The notes beneath the pieces were generated by a model that had not been told where the DNA came from, did not search any database, and was given only the letters and a program-made list of their open reading frames with translations. Both the position numbers and the translations under genes were made by a program. This document shows positions 25,824-36,634 of a stretch of 64,000 bases of DNA, piece after piece (within the stretch, counting starts at the first letter, position 1; the number at the start of each line of letters is the position of its first letter). Origin of the DNA: Xylogone sp. PMI_703 (Eukaryota; Ascomycota; Leotiomycetes); the NCBI GenBank assembly GCA_021399445.1, contig JAJTUQ010000002.1, positions 3,410,001 through 3,474,000 of the forward strand. The letters run 5' to 3'.

Positions 25824-26221
25824 AGGGGCACAGGTGTTCGCGAGGGACTAGGCTGGATGCGGGGTAGTGCATCTCTCCGTTGGTTTGGTTTGGTTGGTTG
25901 ATCGCTAGCGTGGCTGTTGATTTGAGGATCTGCTCTGCTGTGTACCTACCGCTGTCACTATGGGTTGTATATAGATTTTGATATAGCGATCTTGAGTAAT
26001 GAGTGATAGTAATTGATGGAGGTGGGTATGAGTATCAGTATGAGAATAGAGGAGGATATTCTTTTACAATGTAGTTATTGTAGGGTTGTGATTCCTGATT
26101 GACTGCAGACTGCAGAGTTATACTCCCCCTCTATCTCTGAGGCCTGTCCTAAGCAAGAAAGAGATAGAGCCTTATAACATCCGTCATATCATACACATAT
26201 ACGCACAGTCTCTCTCTCCCA

Positions 26222-27337
26222 TCACAACACCGGTGCCCGAGGCCTAACCTGCACCAACCGATCCAAAGCCCTCCCCTCATCCAACGCCCACCCATCCACC
26301 ACATCCAACTTGTACGTCCGTCCCTGCACCCTCACCTTCGCGAACCCCTCCCTAGTCCACGTCTGCCGCAGCGACCTGAACACGCTGTAGAACGCCATGC
26401 TCGCGTGTCGGAATGGCGCCGTCAGGATGTGCGTCCGCTCGTACTCCTGTCTCCGTCGTTGTTCCTCCTCTGCTTGTAGGCGTCGGCTGCGGAGTTCTGC
26501 TGCTGATGCTGGTGTTGATGCTGTCCCTGATGATGCTGTGGCAGAGAGTCGGTGGTCGAACACGATGTCCTCGGGCTTGACGAGGAGTTTGCGGGATGGG
26601 AAGAATGGGATGGGGAGCATCTTCCGGAGCTCGACTTCGATTTTGAGTTCGGGTTGAGGACTTCCTCCTGCTGCCGCTGTTGCTACAGCATTTGCACTGC
26701 TACTACCAGCAGTAGCAACAGCAGCAACTTTCTTCCCCACGAGAGCCGCAGACGTCGACGCAGATGCAGACGTAGACGTCAAAGCCCTCTGCGGAATTGC
26801 CGTAATAGACTTTATAATCCCCGCTGGCCCCAGCATCATCCACCCGCCAAACGCACCCATCATGAAGCATATCCCCGCGAAGGCAATGGGCACCCAGGTC
26901 GCCAGCCCCGGCGGAGGGTGCAGGTAGTTCGAGTAGAAGCTTATGCCGGCGTAGCTGAAGAAGAAGGTCGCGGCGCTGTAGCTGGAGATCATGAATAACG
27001 TGTGGCTGGGGGCTTGGTAGAGGAGGGTTGGATTCGCTTTCTGGGCGAGGTTTGCGGCGAAGGATTGGTATGTTAGGACTGAGGGTTTAGGTTTGGATGT
27101 GGTTGTGGATGTGGATGGTGTCGGTTTTGATGTTGATTTTGAGGGGAGGACATGTTGTGGTGTCTTTGATTGAGCTCTCTTCACTGCTCGTAGGAGGGTG
27201 CTTGTTGAGAATTGCTGGTGGGAAGAAGGATGGGCTGAATTGGGTATGAAGAAGATGTGGTGTAGTTGCTTCGTGGTTGCTTTGCTGCAATTGACCTGCA
27301 GTCGCAGGAGGAAAATACCTCTTGAGAACGCTGGCAT
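26222..27337 (-). CDS. Putative mitochondrial two-TM protein, TMEM223-like
   Basis: A single exon encodes 371 residues. The N-terminus (MPAFSRGIFLLRLQVNCSK...) is basic and Ser/Thr-rich and lacks acidic residues early on, typical of a mitochondrial presequence. After a Ser/Thr/Pro linker comes LLYQAPSHTLFMISSYSAAT with a first membrane segment (about 115-135). The second segment is at about 150-175 (PIAFAGICFMMGAFGGWMML). A soluble part with FPSRKLLVKPEDIVFD follows, and the end RVQGRTYKLDVVDGWALDE resembles the C-terminal 'KGRxFYLLDxxG' region of TMEM223, an inner-membrane protein linked to COX1 biogenesis. The similarity is remembered and layout-based, so family assignment is tentative. The start codon lies 306 bp from that of PDX1, transcribed divergently. 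Confidence 0.6.
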   Translation of the reverse strand: MPAFSRGIFLLRLQVNCSKATTKQLHHIFFIPNSAHPSSHQQFSTSTLLRAVKRAQSKTPQHVLPSKSTSKPTPSTSTTTSKPKPSVLTYQSFAANLAQKANPTLLYQAPSHTLFMISSYSAATFFFSYAGISFYSNYLHPPPGLATWVPIAFAGICFMMGAFGGWMMLGPAGIIKSITAIPQRALTSTSASASTSAALVGKKVAAVATAGSSSANAVATAAAGGSPQPELKIEVELRKMLPIPFFPSRKLLVKPEDIVFDHRLSATASSGTASTPASAAELRSRRLQAEEEQRRRQEYERTHILTAPFRHASMAFYSVFRSLRQTWTREGFAKVRVQGRTYKLDVVDGWALDEGRALDRLVQVRPRAPVL

Positions 27338-27643
27338 CTAGATAGACGAGTACTTCTAATTAGTTATTAAACATTATTTCAATAGTTAATCAATTGATCT
27401 ACCTACTGTGGTATACAAAATGCCCCTCTTTCTTCACAAAAAGAGCAAAACATCTCACCATATTCCCAAAATATTCTCGGTCATTCGGTGAAATATTTTA
27501 TCCGGTTTCTGCTACTTGGTCCGTGCTTTTGATATTCCGTTGAACTATCCCAACCAACATCTCGGCCAGCGAAGCTCCATTCCCGAAACCATAATTTTCT
27601 GCGACAACACCGGCTCAATCGAGCTTCAATCACGGGTGTCAAC
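27338..27643. promoter_or_regulatory. Bidirectional promoter of two mitochondrial genes
   Basis: Only 306 bp separate the start codons of the TMEM223-like gene and PDX1. The stretch is AT-rich near the minus-strand start and has no intervening open frame. A shared promoter is inferred from the distance; no specific factor site could be identified by eye. Confidence 0.5.
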
Positions 27644-29055
27644 ATGGCGTCTTTCGCAGCAGCTTGCCGCTTGTCGGCAAGGCTTACTGCTCGCCAATTG
27701 CGACAGGATGTTACAGCTCGAGGTCAGTCCGAAATTATATAATCGTAGTGAAAGAGAAGGAGAAGGATTAGAAAAACGGCTGTTTCAATGGTAGAGAATA
27801 TCTGGCTAATTCTACAATTGGACTCACAGGCTTCCGCACGTCTGCGGCTTCTCTCGCAGCTCACAACTTCACAATGCCTGCTCTCTCGCCCACAATGACA
27901 GAGGGAAATATCGCAAGCTGGAAAGTAAAGGAAGGCGATTCCTTCTCTGCCGGAGACATCCTATTGGAGATTGAAACCGACAAGGCATCCATGGATGTCG
28001 AGGCACAGGACGACGGAGTACTCGCCAAGATCATCCAGGGAGACGGGAGTAAAGGGGTCCAGGTCGGGACCCGAATCGGTGTCCTCGCTGAGCCCGGCGA
28101 CGACCTCAGCACCCTCGAGATCCCACCCGAAGACAAATCCTCCGCTCCTCCCAAGCAAGAGTCCGCAAAATCAGAAGCCCAATCCCAACCACCGCCATCA
28201 TCGTCCTCCAAATCCGCAGATGCAGCTCCCCCAGCAAAGAAATCCCCCGGACAAAAAGCCCCTAAGCAAACCTACCCTCTCTACCCCTCCGTCGAAGTCC
28301 TCATCCACCAACTCGGTCTCGATGCCTCCGCCATAGAAAACATGACCCCCACAGGTCCAAACAACCGTCTCCTAAAGGGCGACGTCCTCGCCTACGTTGG
28401 CTCAATCCCCGAATCCTACCCCGCGCAACTCTCTTCCGGCATCGAGAAACGCTCCCACCTCGACCTAAGCAACATCAAGATCGTCCCATCTGCCCCCGCA
28501 CCAGCTAAGCCATCTGCAGCCGCAGCAGAGCCAATAGTCGAAGAAGAAGCCCTCGAAGTCGCACTACCGATTTCCCTAAAGGCCGTTCTCGAAGTGCAGA
28601 AGCGGATACAGAGCACACTGGGAGTCTACCTCCCGCTCTCGACATTCATAGCCCGCGCCACAGACGTAGCGAACGACGACCTACCGCGCTCTAAGGCGAC
28701 AAAACCCACAGCTGACGAACTCTTCGATGAGATCTTGGGATTGAACACCGTGGATTCAGAGTTCGGCGCGAGAGGAAACTTCCTTCCTCAGATTACTGCC
28801 CTACCCCAAACACCTCTCGGACAACAAGCATCCTTGCCGAGGAAGAAGCTCGATATCATTGATATCTTGGCTGGGAAGAAGCAGCCTTCTGCGGTGGCTG
28901 TGCAGTCGCAGTCACCTGTGGCTGGTGTTTCGGAGGTAGCCCCCGTTAGTATGTTCAGTGTTACAGTGCCAAAGGGGGACGAGGAGAGAGCGGAGGTGTT
29001 CCTGGAGAGGATAAGGGCTGTGTTGGAGGAGGAGCCGGGACGGTTGGTGTTGTAG
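27644..29055 (+). CDS. PDX1: Pyruvate dehydrogenase complex component X (E3-binding protein)
   Basis: This is the mitochondrial protein that docks dihydrolipoamide dehydrogenase (E3) onto the pyruvate dehydrogenase core. Exon 1 is 27644-27722, the intron 27723-27829 (107 bp) and exon 2 27830-29055, giving 434 residues. Residues 1-40 are an Arg/Ala-rich presequence. A lipoyl domain follows (MPALSPTMTEGNI at 42-54), with lipoyl-lysine K78 in ETDKASM. After a Pro/Ser/Lys hinge, a peripheral subunit-binding domain lies near 170-215 (YPSVEVLIHQLGLDASAIEN). The C-terminal part is shortened and lacks the HxxxDG acyltransferase motif of E2, which separates PDX1 from E2. Downstream minus-strand frames are shadows. 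Confidence 0.93.
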
Positions 29056-29648
29056 AGGGTTATCATGCCATATTTATGTATAATGTATACAGACTCTTTT
29101 TTTTACTCCCTCCTTTTCGAGAACCCTGGTGTTACGATAAATGAATAGAAGGGTCGAATACCCGCTTCTAGAGTTCTGTATTAAACTTTACCACTCTGTT
29201 TTACGATAATGTTTGAGGTGTGAGGGTAATGTTGTCACTCGTCATAACACGTTTCTTCAGATTTGACAGCTCTTCATTCTCCTTCCCCCCCCCCCTCTTT
29301 TTTCTTCTCTCCAGGAATCTCAAAACCTATCCTTTTTACCCGTACGCATTATGTTTAAAATCATTATCGTACACATCCCATATTCCCAACTGCATTAGGA
29401 AAAAAAATCCGACGAAAATCCCAATCCCAGTTCCAAACCCAAAACCCACAATAGACGTCTAGCAAAATGAAAAGGCTAAAACCTTCCTTCTCGGCCAGGA
29501 CTCCATCCTATCATCCTCCAAAAACGCCCTTCCGAGTCAACCCCTGCACAACTCCCCCTTATTTTTCATTAAGAGCAAAGCTTTTTTCTCCTCCTACTTT
29601 TACAGAGTAAAGAGTTACGAGCTATCATGAATCATACGCACTTTTCAA
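29056..29648. other. Convergent 3' flanks, no gene
   Basis: This 593-bp spacer lies between the stops of PDX1 (plus) and the Zn2Cys6 gene (minus). It has pyrimidine- and A-rich runs, including a C/T tract at 29282-29310, and nothing coding. Confidence 0.6.
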
Positions 29649-32600
29649 CTAACTCCTCTTGAAATCATTCGTCATACCGAATGGTGGTACATTGCTTTCG
29701 CTGAAGTCATGAACGTCTACGCCGCTATGCATATCTCTCTTCGTGTTAGACTCGACTATCATCCTCCCCTTAGGTAAGGAATGATCTTCTCTACCAGTCG
29801 GTACTAAAGGAGCTGATGCCCTGGATCTATCGCTGTTGTTACCTGGCAGCCAGCTCCACAAGGCTTGAAAATCAATCTCAGCATCTCCCGGGAGAGAATC
29901 GCCGTCTATGCTGTTAGTGCTCGCAGCACTGGGGTGATTACTCGTGGCCTTTGATATGTCAAGGAAAGTATCACTACAATCATGTGGAGACCTTGTTTGA
30001 GCGGGGCTGCGTTGTGGTGAGTCTTGATTCATACTTCGCTGCTCAATGCTAGCCAAGAGATTAGTACCACGGAATGTAGTTGTAGGGCTGACATTCGGAT
30101 CCGAGGTTTCCGTCTTGGAAATAGGCCTGTTACCCAGGACTGATGCCTTTTGTGGAGAGGACGAGACGCTTTTTAGAAAGACATCCTCTCGGGGTGTTGG
30201 CATTGAAGTAGACAGGCTTTGTGTTCCCTTGCTGGCAGGCTCTTCCGTCTTCATTGGGAAGTTGCGTCGTTGACGAACCACATCGTAAAAGCATACCAAG
30301 ATATCCAGTAGTCGTCCAGCCTGCTCATCCTCTGCTGAGAAATATTTCATAATATTAATTGCGGCATGGATTGATACATTGGCTGTAGGGTCTCGGGCAA
30401 CCGGGCTGAACTGGTTCGAAAGGGTTATGAGAGCAGCTGCAAAGAGAAAGTATCTGCGTCCTGTTCAGACATTGGACTCAATAGTCATGACATGAAAACC
30501 TACAAGATAAATGGATTTCTTCGAGGAAGGTACTGAGCCTCGTAAGCCCTCTGCACCAATGCGATACTCCGGCCACTTGTACGGACACAGGCTTCCGCGA
30601 AACTCTCCATTCTCGAACTTCGTTTCTGCTTTTGAGAGCCCTCCTTCTTTTCCTTGCTTAGCAAAAAGACAAAAAAGGGCCGGGTGAGCAGTATGATAGA
30701 GTGATAGTGGAATAGGTTGGCATGTAGAATAGCAATTCCTTGACTTGCATTGACCACTTTTGGTTGACGCGCTCGTAAGGTTGGATCTAGCGCCTGTCCC
30801 CAGCCTTTGCATTGTTCTGCAATCTCCTGTGCGAGCTTCGTGGATATTTTCCGTTTGGAGTACACCTTTTGTAAGATCAGTCCTATGGTGTGGCATGTTC
30901 GAACAGAAGCTTGGAGGCCTTGAAGGTTCGTGGCTCTGATATTGGCAACGGTGGGCAGTGTATCCTGCTCTGGTTTCGATTGCTTTGCATCCGGTATGAG
31001 AGTGTCTCCTGAACAATCATCTTCGTGAATGGCGGTGGGTCTGCCTAAGGAAGCAGAGAGAAATCGATCCAGGATGAAGAGCGTTCTCCACAAATTCCTT
31101 CGGACCGTCTGGTCAGGAGAGCTGAAAATAAGCATGGTTTCTTCCTTGTGCAGGCCCAGGGCAAAGGCGGAGCGGACGGCCATGCCTATAAGTCTGTTAG
31201 AGAGTGATTTTGAAATATTTAATACATTTTCTGACCATAATATGCATATGCAGTATTGCGTTTGGAGATTGCCAGCATATATACCGTCATGAGTACAAGA
31301 GCTTGAATAGACCAGAACCCTGCGTCCTCAAATCCCACTGCTAGAGGGTCACTGAGCCGCTTGGCATTCAGATAGAATGCGTAAGATCGATCTATACTCC
31401 CAGCCTTGAGCTTCTGAATAACCGCATCTTCAGGAGTCCCTGGTGCCGGCGCTGCCATCACAAGGCCAATAGCAAATGTGAGATGAAGCAGACATAGCCA
31501 CGACGGGTCCACGCTGAGTGGATCTGCATAACAGGTTTCAAGGGTGTGAATGAATTCATTACGGTCAAAAACTTCGAGAAGGCCATTAGTCTATTGAAAT
31601 TTAGTTTGGATCTAGACAGCTAGCTTGACAAGCTCACGTTAATAAAGTATGACTGAACTAGAACATTTGCGGTTTCTTTATCTGGAAGAAGATGCGTCTG
31701 GCATAGATCAACTGGTAGCGTAATTATAGGCTCCACGATTCTGTGTCTGCCAGGATCTGAAGTGAAAGGAGAAGGGCCGGCTGCATTTTCAATGATCATT
31801 CTTATTAGTTGCAGGTAGGACAGAGAAGCTGAATCACCAAGATATACTATGCAAGATATTAGCGTCTATATTATGTAGACCATTAATATGGCAACCAAAG
31901 CGTGGAAGATATCAGGAGCTTACACAGTCTTCCAGTAGGATCTTGCAGCATGCGTGGAGCTCCATACAAGACAGCCTCTTCCTCCTTTTCGCTTGTGACT
32001 AAAGAGGCAGGATCTATAAGCTCCTTGTCAAACTTATCCTCCATATATTTGTTCTCCTTGGTAGTATCGGGGGTTGCTGTGGTAGTAGGTGTTTGAGGTC
32101 CGTAGCTCCCAGCTAGACCTGGTGGGCATTGTGCTTGCCCTACCGGTCGTCCCACAACCGGTGATTTATGGGATACAGGGCTCGACGGTATGGGCCTAGT
32201 AGGACGGTTGAAGGAAGAAGTAGGATATGCTAGCATTTGGCGTTTAGGAGAAGGCTCTTGCGAGTCGGAGCTGTCTTCGAAAGTCGGGCCATAGCTGCAC
32301 ACGAGACTGCGTTTGAAACAAGAGTTGCACGGATGCAAGCCATTACACTTGATGGAGCATGGGTTAGCAGAAAGGCTCTCGTCGCCCCAAGCACAAACGA
32401 GGAACGGATATTGTGCTATGTCATGCTTTGCCAATGAGAACCCAATTGAAGATAAAAGGTGCACCGAATTGACAAGTTTGAGGGAGCCTAGAGAGGGGGT
32501 AAAGATATGGAAACCAATCAATTGAAGGCTAAAGTCTTCTCATGATAATGGCTAACTTGACAGGGCCCTCTCTTCGGGCGAAGTCTAAAGGATGATGCAT

Positions 32601-32894
32601 GAAGCAATGGCTTCTCTTGTAGTGATAACAATATCCATTGTTCAAAGAGACATCGTAGATACACGCATACACCTGAGAAGAAATGCCCCTGAAGCATGAC
32701 GCAAACTCGAAGTCAAGGAGGCAGAACGAGATCGAACATGATGATAACGCGAGAAAGAGAAGAAGCAAAGAAGTAGAGATCGAAAAAGAAAGTAAGCAAG
32801 TCGAAGCACTGACCTTCTGTTTCCTCCTCTTGCAATTCTGGCAGGCATTTGCAGTCCTCTTGCGCAGGGCGGGGTCGACCTTAGCACGCGTCAT
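29649..32894 (-). CDS. Zn2Cys6 transcription factor with fungal-specific TF domain
   Basis: This is a nuclear binuclear-zinc-cluster regulator. Exons are 32894-32814, 32347-31924, 31846-31638, 31590-31236, 31185-30504 and 30453-29649, giving 851 residues. The introns are 466, 77, 47, 50 and 50 bp, and all splices keep frame. The zinc cluster is C18-X2-C21-X6-C28-X5-C34-X2-C37-X6-C44, split by intron 1 just before C28. A Ser/Pro linker leads to the middle homology region, starting around LYLGDSASLSYLQLI and continuing through GMAVRSAFALGLHKEE and RRNLWRTLFILDRFLSASLG (signatures of the Fungal_trans domain). The C-terminal 200 residues are Ser-rich and likely regulatory. Targets are unknown; no biosynthetic cluster is adjacent. 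The 466-bp first intron is unusually long here. Confidence 0.88.
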
Positions 32895-33060
32895 GGTTCA
32901 CGTTGAAGGCAGCGGGAATCAGGCCATTCTCCACGATGTTCCCGTCCGTGGTTTGAAAGTAAGTTCTGCTACTGCTGACACACCACTGATAGGAGGAGTT
33001 GATTGGGAGACAGTATGTCAGAAGTAAAAACAAAAAAGAATAAAAACGTAACACGGAAAG

Positions 33061-33153
33061 AAATATATATATATATACACACGGGATGAGACGTGCAAAT
33101 TGATGGAATCGAAACCAGATATTACGTGTAGCAGTAGCAGCAGCAGCAGCAGC
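33061..33153 (+). repeat. AT/AC dinucleotide and GCA triplet microsatellites
   Basis: Two simple repeats lie close together: an (AT)n run passing into ACACAC at 33061-33082, and a nearly pure GCA run at 33131-33153. Both lie about 170-260 bp upstream of the Zn2Cys6 start codon. Confidence 0.8.
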
Positions 33154-35174
33154 GGTACAAGTAAATAAGCAGAAAAGGAGAGAGGAGCACGACTAGAACT
33201 AGAAGGAAGTCAAGAGAGGCTCCACGGTGATAAGAAGCACGCGTTAATAGATAAAAGGCAGGGCGGGGTAGCTTGTCTTGTCGTATTGCTCCTGGTCCAT
33301 TGACGAACTGGATAGGAGGTACGACGCAATCCTGCCATGAGAGTCCTGGCGGCTGAGGGCGGATGCACCATCTGACCGGGGAGGCGACCAGTTGGTTGAG
33401 AGATGACAGATTGAGCAAGGACAGAGGAAAGCCAGAGATTAAGCCAGAACCAGAACAAGAGATGAGATGAGATAGACATAGGCGCTACTGGCAATCGTGG
33501 CGAGTGGTCCGATGGCTGATGATGGCCGATGATGGCCGCGATGGACCAGTCATGAAGCAGCAAGAGCATGCTCAAGGCTGGGTTTCTTGCCTGGGCTGGA
33601 AGATCCCAGATCTCGAGGGTCTTTGGTGTTGATTCTGGCTGCTGATGCTGGGGCAGAGAAGAGAAGAGAGATATCTCAATGCCCTCTGGTCAAAACTCTC
33701 AATGCCTCTCAATAATTCTCTCGATAATACCCATTCAATACCCTCGGAATCCATCGTTCTCTGTCAATTGCCCTCTCAACTACATTCCTCCTGCCCCTCA
33801 TCGTCCACACCAACCGCGCGCCTCGTCCACAACCCCGCGGTTGCCGCGTTGGGCCTAGCGCCGCCCATCAGCGCGGTCTTGACCTGCCTGCCACTACTAG
33901 TACTCGAGCCACTTTCTTGCGCTTGGACGCTCCAAGAAAAGGGGGAAAAGGCGACCCGGCACCAACCACGCCAAACCCACAGATTGATGATAACAAGTTA
34001 CAGAAAAACACCAGCACCAAAGCACCACACGGCTCGGGGAACAGGATCGCACGGGCCCGGACTGGGCTCCCCGCCCATTTCGAGCTTTCCGGACTACGGT
34101 ACGGATGCCATCAGGTTAACCGGCACGGCTTCCAATTGATGATTCCTCGGTGCTTTTCTGGCGGCTATATTCTTGGTTTTATTTTAAACTGCCCTCGAGG
34201 CGTTGAATATTCGAGAAGAAGGAGAAGTCACAATTGGAGGTGATGTAATCAAATGCTTAGGTGGTATTTTGGGCTTGCAGGATCCTCAGTTTCAAAGCAC
34301 ATCCTTCTCTTCCCCGAAGCTAAGGTAAGCAAGCTCAGGAGATGCGTTGTGGTCAAGTACCGCGGACGTGATTACCTCCGTACTTGTCCATCTTCCTCGC
34401 CGTACCCGTCTGACATACATATACATACGTAACTGCATATAATGAAGTCATTGAATATTGCAGCGTCGTCGACCAGGAGACCTGGAACGGGGCTCAGAGG
34501 AAAGAAGAGGGACACTACTGCACCCAAAGAGTGTGACGTGCAGCTAAGTCGAAGTAACTAGTAAAAGTACGTAACTCTAGGGTAGCATAGCGCAGTGCTG
34601 AAACGACCAGCCTAATAAATCATCTCAAGCCACTATTCACATCAACTAACCGTAGCCAGCTAGCCAGCCAGCCACAGAATATCCTATTCCATGAAAAAAG
34701 CCTTGGCCTGTGTGTAACTAACAGTCCCCTAACTCATACTTTACTTGTATTAAGACAAGGCAAAGGCATGGTAAGGCAACTGTAAGGCAGGGTCAGGAAA
34801 GACCCCACGTACATCCGTACGAAAAGTACGAGATATCAACAAAAACCCTCAAAAAAAGAGCGCCAACCAAATTAAAAAAAAAACCGACCTCACGCCACTC
34901 CTGATGTGCATCGATCTCCGGCATCCTGCATCTAAGATTGCGCCAGGGAGAAAAAGAAAAAGTAAAAAATGACAAGAAAAGAGGGAAATATTGGTAAGGG
35001 AAGGGGTACGAGCCTGGGTCGGCTTTGCACGCCTGTTCGATTGGCTGTGTCCCTGGCAGGAGAGGGGCGTTGAGGGGTTTGCTGGGACTTTTGCTGGGAC
35101 CACTGGGGGCTGGGGCTGGGCTGAGTTTTGAGTTTTGAGTTTTGGCTTTGGGTTGAGGTAATTTGACTCATGCG

Positions 35175-35231
35175 GCTGTGGTTGCGGTCGTGGTTGTGGT
35201 TGTGGTTGTAGTGTGGTGTGGTGTGGTGGGG
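35175..35231 (+). repeat. GTGGTT/GTGGT array
   Basis: A G/T-only strand of degenerate GTGGTT hexamers passes into GTGTGGT units. A TGAGTTTTGAGTTTTGAG repeat precedes it (35122-35140). This is simple-sequence DNA with no coding value. Confidence 0.75.
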
Positions 35232-35344
35232 GAATTGAGGACAGGATGTTGAATCGTGGGTGGTTGATTTGGTTGTTTTTACTTGCTTGCCTGCTTAGTT
35301 TACTTTACTTTACTTGGCTTGCTTTACTAGCTTTATTAGGGGAT

Positions 35345-35571
35345 CTCTCCCACTCCGAAAAAGTTGGCCGAAATTGGCCCATGCTCCTAACACCAAAACC
35401 CTACATTATTTGCCCTTTAACTCCTTATAAGCATATAGTCTAATGGTATAACTATTATATAATTTATGAATTGTTTCTTGATCCATTTGCTTCTAAAAAA
35501 TATAAGTAAACCTTTTTAGAGTTACTTTCTCTATCCTGCCAATTTCGGCCACTTTTTTCGGAGTGGGAGAG
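35345..35571. mobile_element. 227-bp MITE-like element with 34-bp inverted ends
   Basis: The left end (35345-35378) begins CTCTCCCACTCCGAAAAA. The right end (35538-35571) is its reverse complement, matching at 32 of 34 positions (mismatches at positions 19 and 20). GGGGAT flanks the element directly on both sides (35339-35344 and 35572-35577), a perfect 6-bp target-site duplication. The 159-bp interior is AT-rich and encodes nothing. This is the classic layout of a non-autonomous DNA transposon. Six-base duplications do not fit the usual fungal TA (Tc1/Fot1) or 8-bp (hAT) elements, so the superfamily is left open. Confidence 0.85.
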
Positions 35572-36634
35572 GGGGATGATGAAAACAACCTCGCTTGAAT
35601 TCTTGTCTTTCTTATTTTGTGAGATGTGATAGCCACTAAGGGACGAACTACTGCATCAGGGGTTTTGTTATATAACCGCCCTGCTCGCGGATCACATTCC
35701 GTTGCATCCATCCGAGAGATGATGCTCTCCTGTCTTATCTATTACGCTAAAAGGGCTTAAAATGATCTCGTATTGCAGACAGAAGGGGTGGTATCAGGCA
35801 TCCGGGCATTCGGCTTGTGATGCGTACCCGTATGTTCTCACGAAAAATGACTCTCGAGCTATATAGCAAATGTAACTCTATACAGTGCGTTTTATCAACA
35901 CTGTAAGGCTGATCACTCGGTAAATACACCATATAGCGTAATACCAGGGCTTAGCTCGAGAGCCATTCTCGAGAGAATATACGGCAGTGGTGCAGTGTTT
36001 GTAGGTTTGTTTCGGTTCGGCTTGGTTGCTTCAACGGATACGGACACAGTCCCGAGCCAATTGCCCATTCAAAAGTGAAATAATATAGGATACGGAATGT
36101 CACATCATAAATCCAAAGCCATGGATGTGACACATAGCGTGGAAAATGCAGTCAAATCCGGAACAATCGCTCACATTGACTTTGTGATAACATTTGCCAA
36201 GAAGTTCTTTCACTTAGGGTGACTAAGAGCTGAGGAAACCCTTCTTCATGAGGCCACCATGATGGTGGACCCTCCTATCAACCAACCCCTCGTACAGCAA
36301 CCGCGCTGAGAGGCTGAAAATGTCGTACCTTGCTGCAACGGCAGCCACTTTTATATTATGGTGCAGGAATCTCGATCCGGCTTCCTCAATACGGAATCAT
36401 TCCACTCAGCAGAACCAAAAATGTGCAAAAAAAGATCTAGACCTCGATTAACTTTACTGTCACCTTCCGCTCTAATCCCAATTTGAAAATAAACCTGCTC
36501 CCATAGCAAGATTTGAAACATTAATTAAGGAGTGAAATAATTACAATCTCAAGAACAGAGTAACGAGTGTGCCATTATCCATGCTATATCCATCTCTCCC
36601 CCACCTCATCTTCCTGGTTACCCACCTTCAACAT

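Larger units (their letters stand above)
17296..26221. other. 8.9-kb region without a supportable gene
   Basis: The LRR gene start faces it on the left and the 3' end of the TMEM223-like gene on the right. Open frames reach about 220 codons (23706-24362 plus, 19489-20085 plus), but none shows codon bias, spliceable partners or a domain. Composition changes along it: GC-rich and partly low-complexity to about 20.9 kb, pyrimidine-rich 20.9-23.2 kb, AT-richer after 24.4 kb. It holds a GCA/AAT-rich tract (18236-18282), a TGACGT-type array (20598-20631), GTAC palindromes (20120-20160, 20738-20751, 23451-23476) and a GGTTTT array (25787-25823). It could carry long promoters, long 5' leaders or non-coding RNAs; none can be shown. 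Confidence 0.5.
32895..36634. other. 3.7-kb intergenic region with repeats and a MITE
   Basis: This is the promoter side of the Zn2Cys6 gene and the 3' flank of the WSC gene. It contains an AT/AC dinucleotide run (33061-33082), a GCA triplet run (33131-33153), a GTGGTT array (35175-35231), ACTTT repeats (35300-35325) and the 227-bp MITE-like element at 35345-35571. Open frames up to about 160 codons (33645-34139 plus) have no domain and low-complexity composition. No RNA gene was seen. Confidence 0.55.

Noticed and set aside
33645..34139. 164-codon plus-strand frame upstream of the Zn2Cys6 gene
   Set aside because: Lies in repeat-rich promoter DNA, Ser/Pro-rich by composition only, no domain.
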